From assembly GCF_036327755.1 (NCBI RefSeq), contig NZ_CP109596.1, positions 4,092,001-4,156,000 on the forward strand: a stretch of 64,000 nucleotides of DNA, in the 5' to 3' direction. The stretch's first letter is position 1. Every line of letters begins with the position of its first letter. Source of the DNA: Nocardia sp. NBC_01503. Its GTDB lineage: Bacteria > Actinomycetota > Actinomycetes > Mycobacteriales > Mycobacteriaceae. A model generated the notes under the pieces. It saw only the letters and a program-made list of their open reading frames with translations. It made no database searches and was not told where the DNA came from. Below are positions 52,084 through 61,195 of this stretch, piece by piece. A program made the translations under genes and the position numbers.

Positions 52084-52169
52084 GGGCGGACGCGCCTGTT
52101 CCCCCTACTTCACGACCGTGCCCGCCGCCATCAGGCAGCGGGCACGGATTGCTTTCAGCCGCAGGCCGT

Positions 52170-52772
52170 TCAGTCCTCGGGGTCGTTCTCGAGCGTCTGC
52201 CGCACGGCCTCGACCAGGTTGGGGGCCAGGTTGGGGGCGGTGCGCAGGTCGAGGTCGCCGAAGGGGTCTTCCTCGTGTTCGGCGGGGCGGACCTGGAGCA
52301 GCGACAGTGAGGTGCCGTCGCGGAGCACGCCGACGAACAGGCGGGCATCGCGGCGTTCGGGATGTGAGACGGCGGCCTGCCGGGCGGCCGAATCGGCGGC
52401 ATCGGGATCGGCGAGCAGCGGCTCGATCGCATCGTCGAGGGTCTGTTCGGCATCGGGCGGCAGGACGACGATCTGCTGCACCAGGACACAGCCCTCGACG
52501 GCCAGCGGCCAACTGGTGGTGGCCAGGAATTCGTCGAGTGCGCGCGGATGGTCGCCGTTGATGTCCTCCGGAAACGGCTCCTGCGCAATCGGAGTCAGCG
52601 CGTCCTTCTCATCGACCTGATCCAGCAGCGAAGGCTCCGCGGCCACCAGGTCCACGGTCGGTACCAGCGCGAACATCTGCGGCGGGCGGTCCCAGCCCTC
52701 GCCGTCGGCATACTCGGCGACTTCGCGGATGCACCGGTACAGGGCGGATGCGGCCCACTGCTCAGGGTTCAC
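52170..52772 (-). CDS. PPA1309-family conserved actinobacterial protein
   Basis: A 200-aa cytosolic protein of unknown function recognised by ALYRCIREVAEYADGEGWDR at the N-terminus, ALVPTVDLVAAEPSL, and a C-terminal VGVLRDGTSLSLLQVRP. Usually found next to the UPF0182 and PDZ-protease genes in actinobacteria, as here. GTG 52772 is chosen because the conserved N-terminus starts there; the longer frame crosses the UPF0182 promoter. Confidence 0.8.
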   Translation of the reverse strand: MNPEQWAASALYRCIREVAEYADGEGWDRPPQMFALVPTVDLVAAEPSLLDQVDEKDALTPIAQEPFPEDINGDHPRALDEFLATTSWPLAVEGCVLVQQIVVLPPDAEQTLDDAIEPLLADPDAADSAARQAAVSHPERRDARLFVGVLRDGTSLSLLQVRPAEHEEDPFGDLDLRTAPNLAPNLVEAVRQTLENDPED

Positions 52773-52947
52773 CCCGCAATCCTCGCATCGAGATCTCGGA
52801 GTCTCGAGTCCGGGTGTTGGGCCGGATCCCGGGCGATTTACGTAGAGTGGGGCGCGAACGGTCCCCTGGGACCAACTCGCATCATCGGACTGCGGTGCAC
52901 CGCCCGGTTTTTCCGGCGGGCCTGCCGGACCCTGGGAGAGTGGCATC

Positions 52948-55900
52948 GTGGGCGTGCGCCCCCCGACTGGCTTACCTTCGCTGTCACGTCGCAGTCGAGT
53001 GCTGTTGGTAACAGCACTGGTACTGGCGGCACTCTTGTTGGTCGGGCCGCGGCTCACCGACGCCTATACGAACTGGCTGTGGTTCGGGGAAGTCGGTTTC
53101 CGGGGTGTCTACCACCGGGTGCTGCTGACTCGGTTCCTGCTCTTCCTCGTGGTCGCGGTGATCGTCGGCGCGATCATCTGGCTGTCCCTGCTATTGGCGT
53201 ACCGCTCGCGGCCGGTCTTCGTACCGGTCTCGGGTCCGGGCGATCCGATCGCGCGCTACCGCACCACCGTCATGAGCCGACTGCGCCTGTTCGGCATCGG
53301 GATTCCGCTGCTGATCGGCCTGCTGTCCGGTCTGGTGGCGCAGTCCAGCTGGGCGACGGTGCAGTTGTTCCTGCACGGCGGTTCGTTCGGGGTGCAGGAT
53401 CCGCAGTTCCATCTGGATATCGGTTTCTACACCTTCGACCTGCCGTTCTATCGGATGGTGCTGAACTGGTTGTTCGTCGCCGTGGTGATCGCGTTCTTCG
53501 CGAATCTGGTGACGCACTACGTCTTCGGCGGTCTGCGCCTGGCGGGCCGCGAGGGCACGCTGAGCACCGCGGCGCGCGTGCAGCTGGCCGTACTGGCCGG
53601 ACTCTTCGTACTGCTGAAGGCGATCGCGTACTGGTTCGACCGGTACGCGCTGCTGTCGAGTACGCGTAAGGAGCCGACCTTCACCGGTGGTTCGTACACC
53701 GATATCAACGCGGTGCTGCCCGCCAAGCTGATCCTGCTCTCCATCGCGGTGATCTGCGCGGTGGCGTTCTTCGCCGGAGTCGTCCTGCGTGACTTGCGGA
53801 TTCCGGCCATGGCGGCGGCGCTGCTGGTGCTCTCCTCGGTACTGGTCGGTGCGGTGTGGCCGCTGCTGGTGGAGCAGTTCTCGGTGCGCCCGAACGCGGC
53901 CACCAAGGAGAGCGCGTATATCCAGCGCAATATCGCCGCCACCCGAGACGCCTACGGCATCACCCCGGACAAGGTGGAGTACGTCGACTACAAGGGCGGC
54001 GCCCAGAAGGGACCCGGGCAGAGCACCGCCGATCAGCAGACCATCGGCAATGTGCGCCTGCTGGATCCGAACCTGTTGGCGCCGACCTTCATTCAGCGCA
54101 ATCAGCTGCAGAACATCTACGGCTTCCCGGACACGCTGGCCATCGATCGCTACACCATCAACAACCAGATCGGTGACTACGTCGTGGCGGCGCGCGAGCT
54201 GCAGCCGCAGAATCTGGCCGATAACCAGAAGGATTGGATCAACCGGCACACCGTGTACACGCACGGTGACGGCTTCGTCGCCTCGCCCGCCAACAAGGTC
54301 AATGCCGCTCCGCCCGCCGATCCCAAGCAGGCGCAGCAGACCGCGGGCAGTGACAGCAGCGGTGGCGGTTACGGCTATCCGGTCTTCACCGTGCCCGGTC
54401 CGAACGGGACCGAGCTCAAGACGGTCAGTGATCTCGGTACGCCCAAGGATCAGCAGGCCATTCAGGTCGATCAGCCGCGTATCTACTTCGGTCAGTTGAT
54501 CTCCAAGACCGATGCCGACTACGCCATCGTGGGCGGGAACAATCAGCCGCCGCGCGAATACGACACCAATTCAACGCAATTCACCTACAACGGTTCGGGT
54601 GGCGTGCCGATCGGCAACTGGTTCAACCGGTTCGCCTTCGCCGCCAAGTACGCCGAGCGGAACATTCTGTTCTCGGGTGCCATCGGATCCGATTCGAAGA
54701 TCATCTTCAATCGCAATCCACGCGACCGGGTGCAGGAGGTCGCACCGTGGCTGACCGCCGACACCGACGCCTACCCGGCGGTGGTGGACGGGCGCATCCT
54801 GTGGATCGTCGACGCCTACACCACCCTCGACAACTACCCGTACGCGCAGAAGACCTCGCTCGACGGCGCGGTCGAGGACAGCATCGACCAGACCACCGGC
54901 CGGGTGGTGCCGCGCAAGGAGGTCTCCTACATCCGCAATTCGGTGAAGGCCACCGTCGACGCGTATGACGGCACCGTCTCGCTGTACACGGTGGACTCCA
55001 CCGATCCGGTGCTCAAGGCCTGGAGCAGTGTCTTCCCCGGCACGGTGAAGCCCGAGAGCGCCATCAGCAAGGATCTGCGGGACCACTTCCGTTATCCCGA
55101 GGACCTTTTCAAGGTGCAGCGCGAGATGCTGGCGAAGTACCACGTGGATGATCCGCGCGAGTTCTTCACCAACAACGCCTTCTGGTCCGTGCCGAACGAT
55201 CCCACCCAGGAGGGTGCGGCCAGCGGTGCCCATCAACCGCCGTACTACGTGCTGATCGGCGATCCGAAGACCGGTAAGGCCGAGTTCAATCTGACCAGCG
55301 TGATGGTCGGCTACAAGCGGAACTATCTGTCGGCGTACATCCAGGCGCATTCGGACCCGGAGAACTACGGCAAGCTCACGGTGCTGCGATTGCCGGATTC
55401 GGCGGCGCAGGGCCCGGGGCAGACACACAGTCAGATGACGGGCAACAGTGCGGTCGCATCGGACCGAACCCTGTTGACGGGCAGCAGCGCCAACAAACTG
55501 AAATACGGCAACCTGCTCACCCTGCCGGTGGGCGATGGCGGCATCCTCTATGTGGAGCCCTGGTATCTGGAACGCAGTGTCGCCGGTGCCAATAACGCGC
55601 CGACCTTCCCCCAATTGGTGAAGGTGCTGGTCTCGTATCACGACAAGATCGGCTACGGCGCGACCGTCAAGGAAGCGCTCAACCAGGTGGCCCCCGAACT
55701 GGCCTCCGCCGCACTGGATCTGCCGAACCAGCCCGGCGCACCGCCCAACCAGAGCAATCCGCCGGTGAACCAGGGCACGCAACCACCCGCCAACCAGACG
55801 GTGCCGCCACCGACGGGTTCGACGGGTAAGGACGCTGCGGTCAAACAGCTGGATGACGCCCTGAAGGCAGTTCAGGACGCCCAGAAGTCGGGTGATCTGG

Positions 55901-55968
55901 GTCAGCTGGGCAAGGCCCTGGAGCAGCTGCAAACCGCTGTGACCAACTACGAGAAGGCCGGCGGCTAA
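52948..55968 (+). CDS. UPF0182 family large integral membrane protein
   Basis: A 1006-aa membrane protein of unknown function. About seven spans lie in the first 320 residues (VLLVTALVLAALLLVGP; LFLVVAVIVGAIIWLSLLLA; GIGIPLLIGLLSGLVA; LNWLFVAVVIAFFANL; and more), followed by a ~600-residue extracytoplasmic domain and a Pro/Asn-rich linker (QPGAPPNQSNPPVNQGTQPP) with a final helix. GTG start after GGGAGAG. The orthologue is Rv3193c. A well-formed terminator follows. Confidence 0.92.
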   Translation: MGVRPPTGLPSLSRRSRVLLVTALVLAALLLVGPRLTDAYTNWLWFGEVGFRGVYHRVLLTRFLLFLVVAVIVGAIIWLSLLLAYRSRPVFVPVSGPGDPIARYRTTVMSRLRLFGIGIPLLIGLLSGLVAQSSWATVQLFLHGGSFGVQDPQFHLDIGFYTFDLPFYRMVLNWLFVAVVIAFFANLVTHYVFGGLRLAGREGTLSTAARVQLAVLAGLFVLLKAIAYWFDRYALLSSTRKEPTFTGGSYTDINAVLPAKLILLSIAVICAVAFFAGVVLRDLRIPAMAAALLVLSSVLVGAVWPLLVEQFSVRPNAATKESAYIQRNIAATRDAYGITPDKVEYVDYKGGAQKGPGQSTADQQTIGNVRLLDPNLLAPTFIQRNQLQNIYGFPDTLAIDRYTINNQIGDYVVAARELQPQNLADNQKDWINRHTVYTHGDGFVASPANKVNAAPPADPKQAQQTAGSDSSGGGYGYPVFTVPGPNGTELKTVSDLGTPKDQQAIQVDQPRIYFGQLISKTDADYAIVGGNNQPPREYDTNSTQFTYNGSGGVPIGNWFNRFAFAAKYAERNILFSGAIGSDSKIIFNRNPRDRVQEVAPWLTADTDAYPAVVDGRILWIVDAYTTLDNYPYAQKTSLDGAVEDSIDQTTGRVVPRKEVSYIRNSVKATVDAYDGTVSLYTVDSTDPVLKAWSSVFPGTVKPESAISKDLRDHFRYPEDLFKVQREMLAKYHVDDPREFFTNNAFWSVPNDPTQEGAASGAHQPPYYVLIGDPKTGKAEFNLTSVMVGYKRNYLSAYIQAHSDPENYGKLTVLRLPDSAAQGPGQTHSQMTGNSAVASDRTLLTGSSANKLKYGNLLTLPVGDGGILYVEPWYLERSVAGANNAPTFPQLVKVLVSYHDKIGYGATVKEALNQVAPELASAALDLPNQPGAPPNQSNPPVNQGTQPPANQTVPPPTGSTGKDAAVKQLDDALKAVQDAQKSGDLGQLGKALEQLQTAVTNYEKAGG

Positions 55969-55983
55969 CCTCCGCTGAGCCGA

Positions 55984-56027
55984 AACAAGGGGCGCTGCCG
56001 TCGATCTCGACGACAGCGCCCCTTGTT
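55984..56027. terminator. Terminator after the UPF0182 gene
   Basis: AACAAGGGGCGCTG and CAGCGCCCCTTGTT form a perfect 14-bp stem with a 16-nt loop that itself contains TCGA self-pairing, followed by CGTCG. It is located 16 bp past the stop. Confidence 0.85.
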
Positions 56028-56069
56028 CGTCGTAGGCTCGGACCGGATCGACCGAGCGGAAGGCGAGAC

Positions 56070-56402
56070 ATGTCCGACGGGAATATGTTCAGTGTGTTCG
56101 GCCGGATGACCGCGCGGCCCGGTCGGCGTGATGAGCTGATCGCCTTGCTGGTACAGGGTTTTCGCGCGGGTGGCGAGGGCGGCGGCCTGGTCGGCTACAG
56201 CGTCAACACGGCCTTCGACGACCCGGACACCATTTGGCTGACGCAGTTGTGGGTCGACAAGAAGGCACATGACGAGACCACCCGTTCGGAGCCGGTTGCC
56301 GCTGTGTCCCAACAGATTCCGCCACTGCTGGCCGGACAGCCCGAAGGCTGCTACGGCAATGCCGTTCATGTTCACGGCCGAACCCTCGGTGACGAGCAGT
56401 AG
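56070..56402 (+). CDS. Antibiotic biosynthesis monooxygenase (ABM)-fold protein
   Basis: A 110-aa ferredoxin-like dimeric alpha+beta barrel protein: SVFGRMTARPGRRDELIALL at the start, GLVGYSVNTAFDDPDTIWLT in the middle with the usual W, and KAHDETTRSEPV. Relatives are quinol or polyketide monooxygenases or heme-degrading enzymes, but many have no known activity. It precedes an NAD(P)-binding gene by about 240 bp. Confidence 0.82.
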   Translation: MSDGNMFSVFGRMTARPGRRDELIALLVQGFRAGGEGGGLVGYSVNTAFDDPDTIWLTQLWVDKKAHDETTRSEPVAAVSQQIPPLLAGQPEGCYGNAVHVHGRTLGDEQ

Positions 56403-56641
56403 CGCGGACTCCTCGCCGAAGTGATCGCAGGGCACTCGCCGGTCGAGTCGCACGGCATGGAGGTCTTCGCGGTCGACCTCGTTCAGCGTGGAGGAAATCA
56501 TCGCGATCGAGAGTCCTCTGGAAGATATCGGCGATATCGGGAGGCGGAATGGATTGCGAGTAACCCTGGAAGCAGGCTGATTCCAGCGCGGTGAGCATCC
56601 GCGACGGGCTGCCGAGGCGCAGCCGGGAACTGGAGGACCTG

Positions 56642-57493
56642 ATGATTCTCGTAACCGGAGCCACCGGCACGGTCGGACGAGCTGTGATCGATGGACTGCT
56701 CGCGCTGGATATGCCGGTGCGCGCCCTGGCTCGCCGTCCGGAGACCGCGCGACTGCCCGAGTCTGTCGAGGTGGTTCGCGCCGATCTCGGTGAGCCGGAC
56801 AGTCTCGCCCCCGCACTGCGCGGCGTCGATCGTGTCTTCCTGCTCTCGACGGGTCCGGAACTTTCTAAGCATGATGCGAATATCGTTGCGGCAGCGGAGG
56901 ATTCCGGCGTGCATCACATTGTGAAGCTCTCCTCCGGCCGCGCCGGAGACGATGCCGCCACCGATCCGATCCCCATGTGGCACCGCGCCGGTGAGGCCGC
57001 CATCCGCGAGGGCGGAGTGCCCTGGACCATGGTGCGCCCCTTGGGTTTCATGTCCAATGCCCTGCACTGGATTCCGAGTATCCGCGCCGCCGATACCGTC
57101 CGCGCCCCGTTCGGTCAGGGCCGCATAGCCGTGGTCGACCCGGCGGATATCGCGGCGGTGGCGGTGAAATCACTTGTGGAACAGGGGCATTCGGGAAACG
57201 TCTACGCGTTGAGCGGCCCGCAGCCACTCTCGCCGGGGGAGCAGACCGAAATCCTGGCCGAGGTGCTCGGCCGTCCGCTGCGCTACGTCGAGACCTCGGC
57301 GGCCGAATCCCGCTCCGCCATGCTGGATTTCGGCGTCGGTCCGGAGATGGCCGATGCCATCATGTCGCTACGCGCGACAGCGCTGGAATCCTTCACCTCG
57401 GTGGTGCACCCCACCGTTGCGCAGGTGACCGGTCGCCCGCCGCGCAGCTTCCGCGACTGGGCACTCGGCCATCGCGCGGAGTTCCTGAACTGA
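56642..57493 (+). CDS. NmrA-like NAD(P)-binding protein (atypical SDR)
   Basis: A 283-aa Rossmann protein: ILVTGATGTVGRAVIDGLLA with GxxGxxG near residues 6-12, then VRALARRPETARLP (NADP-favouring Arg), and VPWTMVRPLGFMSN near 135. It lacks the classical YxxxK, as in NmrA/HSCARG-type SDRs that act as redox sensors or quinone reductases. ATG 56642 is preferred over 56591 because GGAGG lies 5 bp before it and the fold starts there. Confidence 0.87.
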   Translation: MILVTGATGTVGRAVIDGLLALDMPVRALARRPETARLPESVEVVRADLGEPDSLAPALRGVDRVFLLSTGPELSKHDANIVAAAEDSGVHHIVKLSSGRAGDDAATDPIPMWHRAGEAAIREGGVPWTMVRPLGFMSNALHWIPSIRAADTVRAPFGQGRIAVVDPADIAAVAVKSLVEQGHSGNVYALSGPQPLSPGEQTEILAEVLGRPLRYVETSAAESRSAMLDFGVGPEMADAIMSLRATALESFTSVVHPTVAQVTGRPPRSFRDWALGHRAEFLN

Positions 57494-57516
57494 CCGGATT
57501 CCCCTGGGAGACGACA

Positions 57517-57552
57517 AGAGGCGCTGCTGTCGACATTGACAGCAGCGCCTCT
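57517..57552. terminator. Bidirectional terminator between the NmrA-like gene and rpf
   Basis: AGAGGCGCTGCTGTC and GACAGCAGCGCCTCT form a perfect 15-bp stem with a 6-nt loop (GACATT). The sequence is related to the terminator at 55984, sharing GGCGCTG and GTCGA blocks. Convergent genes flank it. Confidence 0.9.
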
Positions 57553-57585
57553 CGCTACTTCCGGTATGGGAAGGAGTGCGTGATT

Positions 57586-58125
57586 TCAGCGGCCCCAGGA
57601 TTCGATGAGGGCGGCGTTCTGATCCAGCACCTGGTGGTACTGATCCTGGACGCCGAACTGCTGGGCGAGGCCGCCGGCGACATCTTTGGCCTGATCGATG
57701 ATGGCCTGCTTGTCGGTGGGGAGCGGGGCGGGGGCGGCGGGTGCGACAGGCTCCGGTTCGACGACCGGCTCCGGCTCGGAGGCTCCGGCGCGCAGGTACT
57801 GGCCGCAGACGGGCCAGGCGCCGACGCCCTGAGTGGCGAGCACGTTCTCGGCGACGCGGATCTGCTCGGCCTTGGAGGCGTTGCTCGCGGTGCCGGTACC
57901 GCCGTGGGCGGCCCAGGTGCTCTGCGAGAACTGCAGACCGCCGTAGTAGCCGTTGCCGGTGTTGATTCCCCAGTTGCCGCCGCTCTCACACTGGGCGACG
58001 CCGTCCCAGTCGTGTGCGGGTGCTGCCGAGGCTGTCGCGGTGAAGCCGAACGGGACGGCAACAAGTGCGCCCGTGACGGCCATGAGGCCGAGGGTGCGGG
58101 AGTTGATCTTCCGGTTCTGTTTCAT
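57586..58125 (-). CDS. Resuscitation-promoting factor (Rpf), secreted transglycosylase
   Basis: A 179-aa secreted muralytic enzyme. It has a Sec signal peptide (LGLMAVTGALVAVPFGFTAT, ending ASAAPA) and the lysozyme-like Rpf domain from about residue 35 to 110: WDGVAQCESGGNWGINTGNG with the catalytic Glu, YYGGLQFSQSTWAAHGG, and the paired Cys of WPVCGQYL. A Pro/Glu-rich linker and C-terminal helix follow. ATG 58125 has a GGGAGGG ribosome site. It promotes wall remodelling and regrowth from dormancy. A long structured leader precedes it. Confidence 0.93.
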   Translation of the reverse strand: MKQNRKINSRTLGLMAVTGALVAVPFGFTATASAAPAHDWDGVAQCESGGNWGINTGNGYYGGLQFSQSTWAAHGGTGTASNASKAEQIRVAENVLATQGVGAWPVCGQYLRAGASEPEPVVEPEPVAPAAPAPLPTDKQAIIDQAKDVAGGLAQQFGVQDQYHQVLDQNAALIESWGR

Positions 58126-58290
58126 GGTGTTTTCCCTCCCTGCGCCCACCCACCCGGCCGTCTTGCTCGGTCGCGTCCCTGTCCCCAGGAGCTCTGGGTA
58201 CCAAACCGCGGGACAGGGTCTCGGGAGTGCGGCGGTTCGGTGCGGTGCCCATCACGGGTTTGATCCGGGCCGAGACTGACGATAACGAGG
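58126..58290 (-). promoter_or_regulatory. Structured leader upstream of rpf, possible c-di-AMP (ydaO) riboswitch
   Basis: The 165 bp upstream of rpf are GC-rich and foldable: CCCTGTCCC (58177-58185) pairs with GGGACAGGG (58210-58218), enclosing a second stem around CCAG/CTGG. Actinobacterial rpf genes often carry a c-di-AMP riboswitch here, but the full consensus could not be matched by eye. The further 58291-58600 stretch is AT-richer and holds no gene. Confidence 0.35.
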
Positions 58291-58607
58291 AAATCTCGGC
58301 AGATCACGTCTTGATAACTTAAGAATTGCATGAAGCGAATAACAGTAAAAATGGCCTTCATGCAGGTTGGCTATGCTGGAATTCGTAAATCCGATCGGTC
58401 TGTTATATGCCTGTGATGTGATTTAACTCACTGTGAAAATGTGACTCCAGTCACGTTTCGGGCGTGTTTTGCGGGGACACGCGCGCTCGGACGCCGTCAA
58501 GTCGGAGGTTTTCCGGTCGCTACCCTCCGGTTCGCAACCGTCCGGATGGTTGGCACACCCGCCAAGATCGAACCCGTAACCCGTCGAATCTGCTCTGACC
58601 AGCCGAT

Positions 58608-58637
58608 TTGGTACTGGCGACAGCCCGTGTGTAATGT
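58608..58637 (+). promoter_or_regulatory. Probable tRNA-Met promoter
   Basis: TTGGTA (58608-58613) and TAATGT (58632-58637) are separated by 18 bp and lie 13 bp before the tRNA start. This is a good sigma-70-type match in GC-rich DNA. Confidence 0.5.
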
Positions 58638-58649
58638 TGTGTTCACCGA

Positions 58650-58723
58650 CGCGGGGTGGAGCAGCTCGGTAGCTCGCTGGGCTCATAACCCAGAGGTCGC
58701 AGGTTCAAATCCTGTCCCCGCTA
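58650..58723 (+). tRNA. Initiator tRNA-fMet (anticodon CAT)
   Basis: A 74-nt cloverleaf: acceptor CGCGGGG/CCCCGCT, D arm GAGC/GCTC, anticodon arm CTGGG-CTCATAA-CCCAG, variable AGGTC, T arm GCAGG-TTCAAAT-CCTGT, discriminator A. The CCA end is not encoded. Initiator features are present: an unpaired first base pair (C1 opposite T72) and three consecutive G-C pairs in the anticodon stem. A terminator follows 6 bp later. Confidence 0.95.
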
Positions 58724-58924
58724 CTAGCGAAATGGCCCGGAACCTTTTGGTTCCGGGCCATTTTCGTTTTCGGCCAGCCACCGGGGATGCCGGCGGTCTG
58801 CCCGGTCCTGGTCGGCGTAGCCGCGGCGCGCCTCCGGATCCCCGAACGCCTGTCGAATGTGACCGGCCAGGACCGCCGCGAGGGCGGGCCCGGTCCGGGG
58901 TCGGGTCAGGGGGTGGGTGCGACG
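58724..58924 (-). pseudogene. Possible J-domain protein remnant
   Basis: A minus-strand frame overlapping the end of the tannase gene reads HPLTRPRTGPALAAVLAGHI, then RQAFGDPEARRGYADQDRAD, then RRHPRWL before running into the terminator. The GDPEARRGY block and its spacing from HPL resemble the second half of small actinobacterial J domains (HPD, then helix, then DPxxRxxYD), with HPD changed to HPL. No start or first helices are present. The resemblance is suggestive only. Confidence 0.3.
58730..58763. terminator. Terminator after tRNA-fMet
   Basis: AAATGGCCCGGAACC and GGTTCCGGGCCATTT form a 15-bp stem with a TTTT loop, followed by TCGTTTTC. It is a strong intrinsic terminator for the tRNA and could also act on the opposite strand. 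Confidence 0.92.
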
Positions 58925-60531
58925 CAGCGGAAGCTGGCCGGGGACGCCGGGTCGCCGTCGCCGTTGTAGTGGGAGACGAACGGGAGACGGCAGATGTCGC
59001 GTGAGACCGTCTGGCCGGTGGCGGTGGTCAGGTCGGCCCGCAGGACATCCGGTGCCTGGCCGTGCTCGACCCACGCGGTCAGGGCGGTCAGGTCGTTGCT
59101 GCCGGTGAGGGCGCAGTGCGCGACGCCCGGTGCCAGGAAGACGCGGTAGAAGTCGTCGACCTTGGCGGTGCCGCCCAGCTGTGCGTCCACGCGGTTGCGG
59201 TAGTCGACGGTGCCGGCGGTGGGGATGAGCTGGTCGGCGTCGCCCTGCCAGGTGATGATCTTGCCGCCCGCGTCGCGGAACGCCGACAGGTTCGGGTCGG
59301 CGGTGCCGATGATCGGGTCGAACTCGGATCGGGCCTGTTGGAAGATCTGATCGAACTGCGCGTAGGTGAGGTTCGCGGTGTCGAAGGCGGGCTGCTTCCG
59401 CACGAAGTTGGCGACCCATTGGGCGGGAACGGGGAACGGCGCGCCCACGGTGATGCCGTCGGGGCCGGTGGTGCTGGCAGTCAGGTTGCTGAAGTCGGCG
59501 CCGATCGGCAGGCCGTACCAGAGCCGCTGGCCGTTGCCGTCGCGCGGGCCGTCCCAGATCTTGCGGACCACTTCGGCGTCGGCCTCGCTGATCGTGTATT
59601 CCTTGCCGTCGCACGCGACCTTGGTGCCGATCAGGCTGCGCGGGTCGAAGTCGCATCGGCTCGGGTCACTGATCAGACCGTCGGCAACGCCGTCCTGCGG
59701 ATCGCAGGCCTTGACCGCGGCCTGGTTGAACGTATTGAACTCGCACGTGGTCGGGAAGGTGTGCGCCTGGTTCATCACCACCTGCGGCCAGAGTGTGGCG
59801 ACCTCGAACTGATTCCAGTTGATGGCCGGGGCGTCGGCGTTGATGCCGTTGAAATCGGTTGGGTACTTCTGGGCCTCCATGTAGCCCTGTCGTCCGCCGG
59901 TGGAGCAGCCGTTCCAGTAGGCGTAGGACGCGGCGTGGCCGTAGACGTCATTGACGACCTGCTTGCCGACGACGGCCAGTTCGTGCACCGAGCGGGAAGA
60001 GAAGTTCTCCAGCAGCGCGGTGTCGATCCCGCCGTTCGAGTTCAGCGCCCAACCGCTGTTCAGGCCACTGGTATCCACGCCGGCGTCGGTGGTACCGACC
60101 GCGTAGCCCTGCTTGACGGCCGCGGCCACGCCGCCGATGTTCCCGGCGGCGTAGGCGGCGCCACCGACCGCCTGGAAGCGGCCGTTCCAGCCGGACTCCG
60201 GTAGCCAAACCTGCACCCTGGCATGGTCGTTCGCGCCGGGATGGGTCAGAGTGACCGTCACTTCGCAGTGTGCGGGGACCTCGGGCACGGGGTAGCCGCC
60301 CAGTGGCGGGGTCCCCGGAACCTGGAACGTTCCCGTGGGGACTGCGGTCGCGGTCAGGGACTCGACGGTCGTGCCTGCCGGTGCGGGTATCTGAAATGTG
60401 TTGCAGTTGAACGCGTTAGCGCTCGCCGCGGTGGTGGCGGAATCGTCCGACCTGTCCACCAGAGCGTAGATCGCGGCGGCGCCTGCCACCGTGACACCGA
60501 CGGTTGCGAGTGCCAGTACTCGTCGTTTCAA
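58906..60531 (-). CDS. Secreted tannase/feruloyl esterase family hydrolase
   Basis: A 541-aa exported esterase. It has an N-terminal signal or anchor (RRVLALATVGVTVAGAAAIY), the tannase-family lid and core, the nucleophile motif GCSTGGRQG near residue 205, and late acid/base candidates in ITWQGDADQLI and APGVAHCAL. Members cleave gallate, ferulate or similar aromatic esters. TTG 60531 is chosen because GAGGAGAGATC lies immediately before it and it gives a clean signal peptide; the longer frame does not. Confidence 0.88.
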   Translation of the reverse strand: MKRRVLALATVGVTVAGAAAIYALVDRSDDSATTAASANAFNCNTFQIPAPAGTTVESLTATAVPTGTFQVPGTPPLGGYPVPEVPAHCEVTVTLTHPGANDHARVQVWLPESGWNGRFQAVGGAAYAAGNIGGVAAAVKQGYAVGTTDAGVDTSGLNSGWALNSNGGIDTALLENFSSRSVHELAVVGKQVVNDVYGHAASYAYWNGCSTGGRQGYMEAQKYPTDFNGINADAPAINWNQFEVATLWPQVVMNQAHTFPTTCEFNTFNQAAVKACDPQDGVADGLISDPSRCDFDPRSLIGTKVACDGKEYTISEADAEVVRKIWDGPRDGNGQRLWYGLPIGADFSNLTASTTGPDGITVGAPFPVPAQWVANFVRKQPAFDTANLTYAQFDQIFQQARSEFDPIIGTADPNLSAFRDAGGKIITWQGDADQLIPTAGTVDYRNRVDAQLGGTAKVDDFYRVFLAPGVAHCALTGSNDLTALTAWVEHGQAPDVLRADLTTATGQTVSRDICRLPFVSHYNGDGDPASPASFRCVAPTP

Positions 60532-60556
60532 GATCTCTCCTCGGTTGGAATTGCAC

Positions 60557-60727
60557 CTACTGTGTCCGGGGTGCCAGCACCGACACATCAGTCGGATGAC
60601 GCTCGGTCGACGTAATTCGGGTTCGGACGAGGCTCTCGGCGAAGAAGCCGGTGCGCTGCTCCACGGTCGGACCGACGTACTGCTCCTTGTCGTGGAGGTC
60701 GCCATGACTCGCACCCTGGATCAATGA
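60557..60727 (-). pseudogene. C-terminal fragment of an alpha/beta hydrolase
   Basis: About 56 codons reading SLIQGASHGDLHDKEQYVGP, then TVEQRTGFFAESL, which matches only the last His-containing block and final helix of alpha/beta hydrolases related to dienelactone hydrolase (GASHxDLYD...YV...FF). The rest of the gene is absent; immediately upstream lies the fragment of an unrelated oxidoreductase. Confidence 0.65.
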
Positions 60728-61008
60728 ATCCTCTTGGGCCCCAACGCCTTGTCGAACATGGCCTGGAGGGCCGCGGGATCTGTGATTGCGCGGGCGGCCT
60801 CGATGCCGGCGACCACCGCCTCGACATCCGCTGCCGCCGTGAAGTATCCGGAGTCGAGCATGGCCGATGACCCACCCAGCCCCTTCCCGCGCGGCAGCGG
60901 CACCGGTGTGCCCGAAAACCGCTGTGGCACAGTTCGATCGCCCCATCCGGCGGATGAGTTGGCGAGTGTCGGCCAGGCCGAATCGGGAAGAGCGGCAGTG
61001 GTGTTCAT
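60721..61008 (-). pseudogene. GMC oxidoreductase reduced by internal deletion
   Basis: 95 codons contain the GMC signature region (WPTLANSSAGWGDRTVPQ, then PLPRGKGLGGSSAM) joined directly to a late segment (LDSGYFTAAADVEAVVAGIE, then AARAI). Functional GMC enzymes are above 500 aa, so some 400 residues are gone, together with the N-terminal FAD GxGxxG. The frame stays open. It overlaps the hydrolase fragment by 7 bp. Confidence 0.72.
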
Positions 61009-61195
61009 GGACACCACCGTCGCGCCGGGCCGGAGGCATCCGCATCCATCAGCTGGCGGTGATCGCGACGTAGGTAATCGGGTCGCGGAACGACGTACGT
61101 CGATGCCAGCGTCACCTGACGGATGTGCCGCCCGGGCTCGGCGACGACAGTGGAATCGTACAACCCGCATCCACCCGCTAGAAGGACGAAATCCC

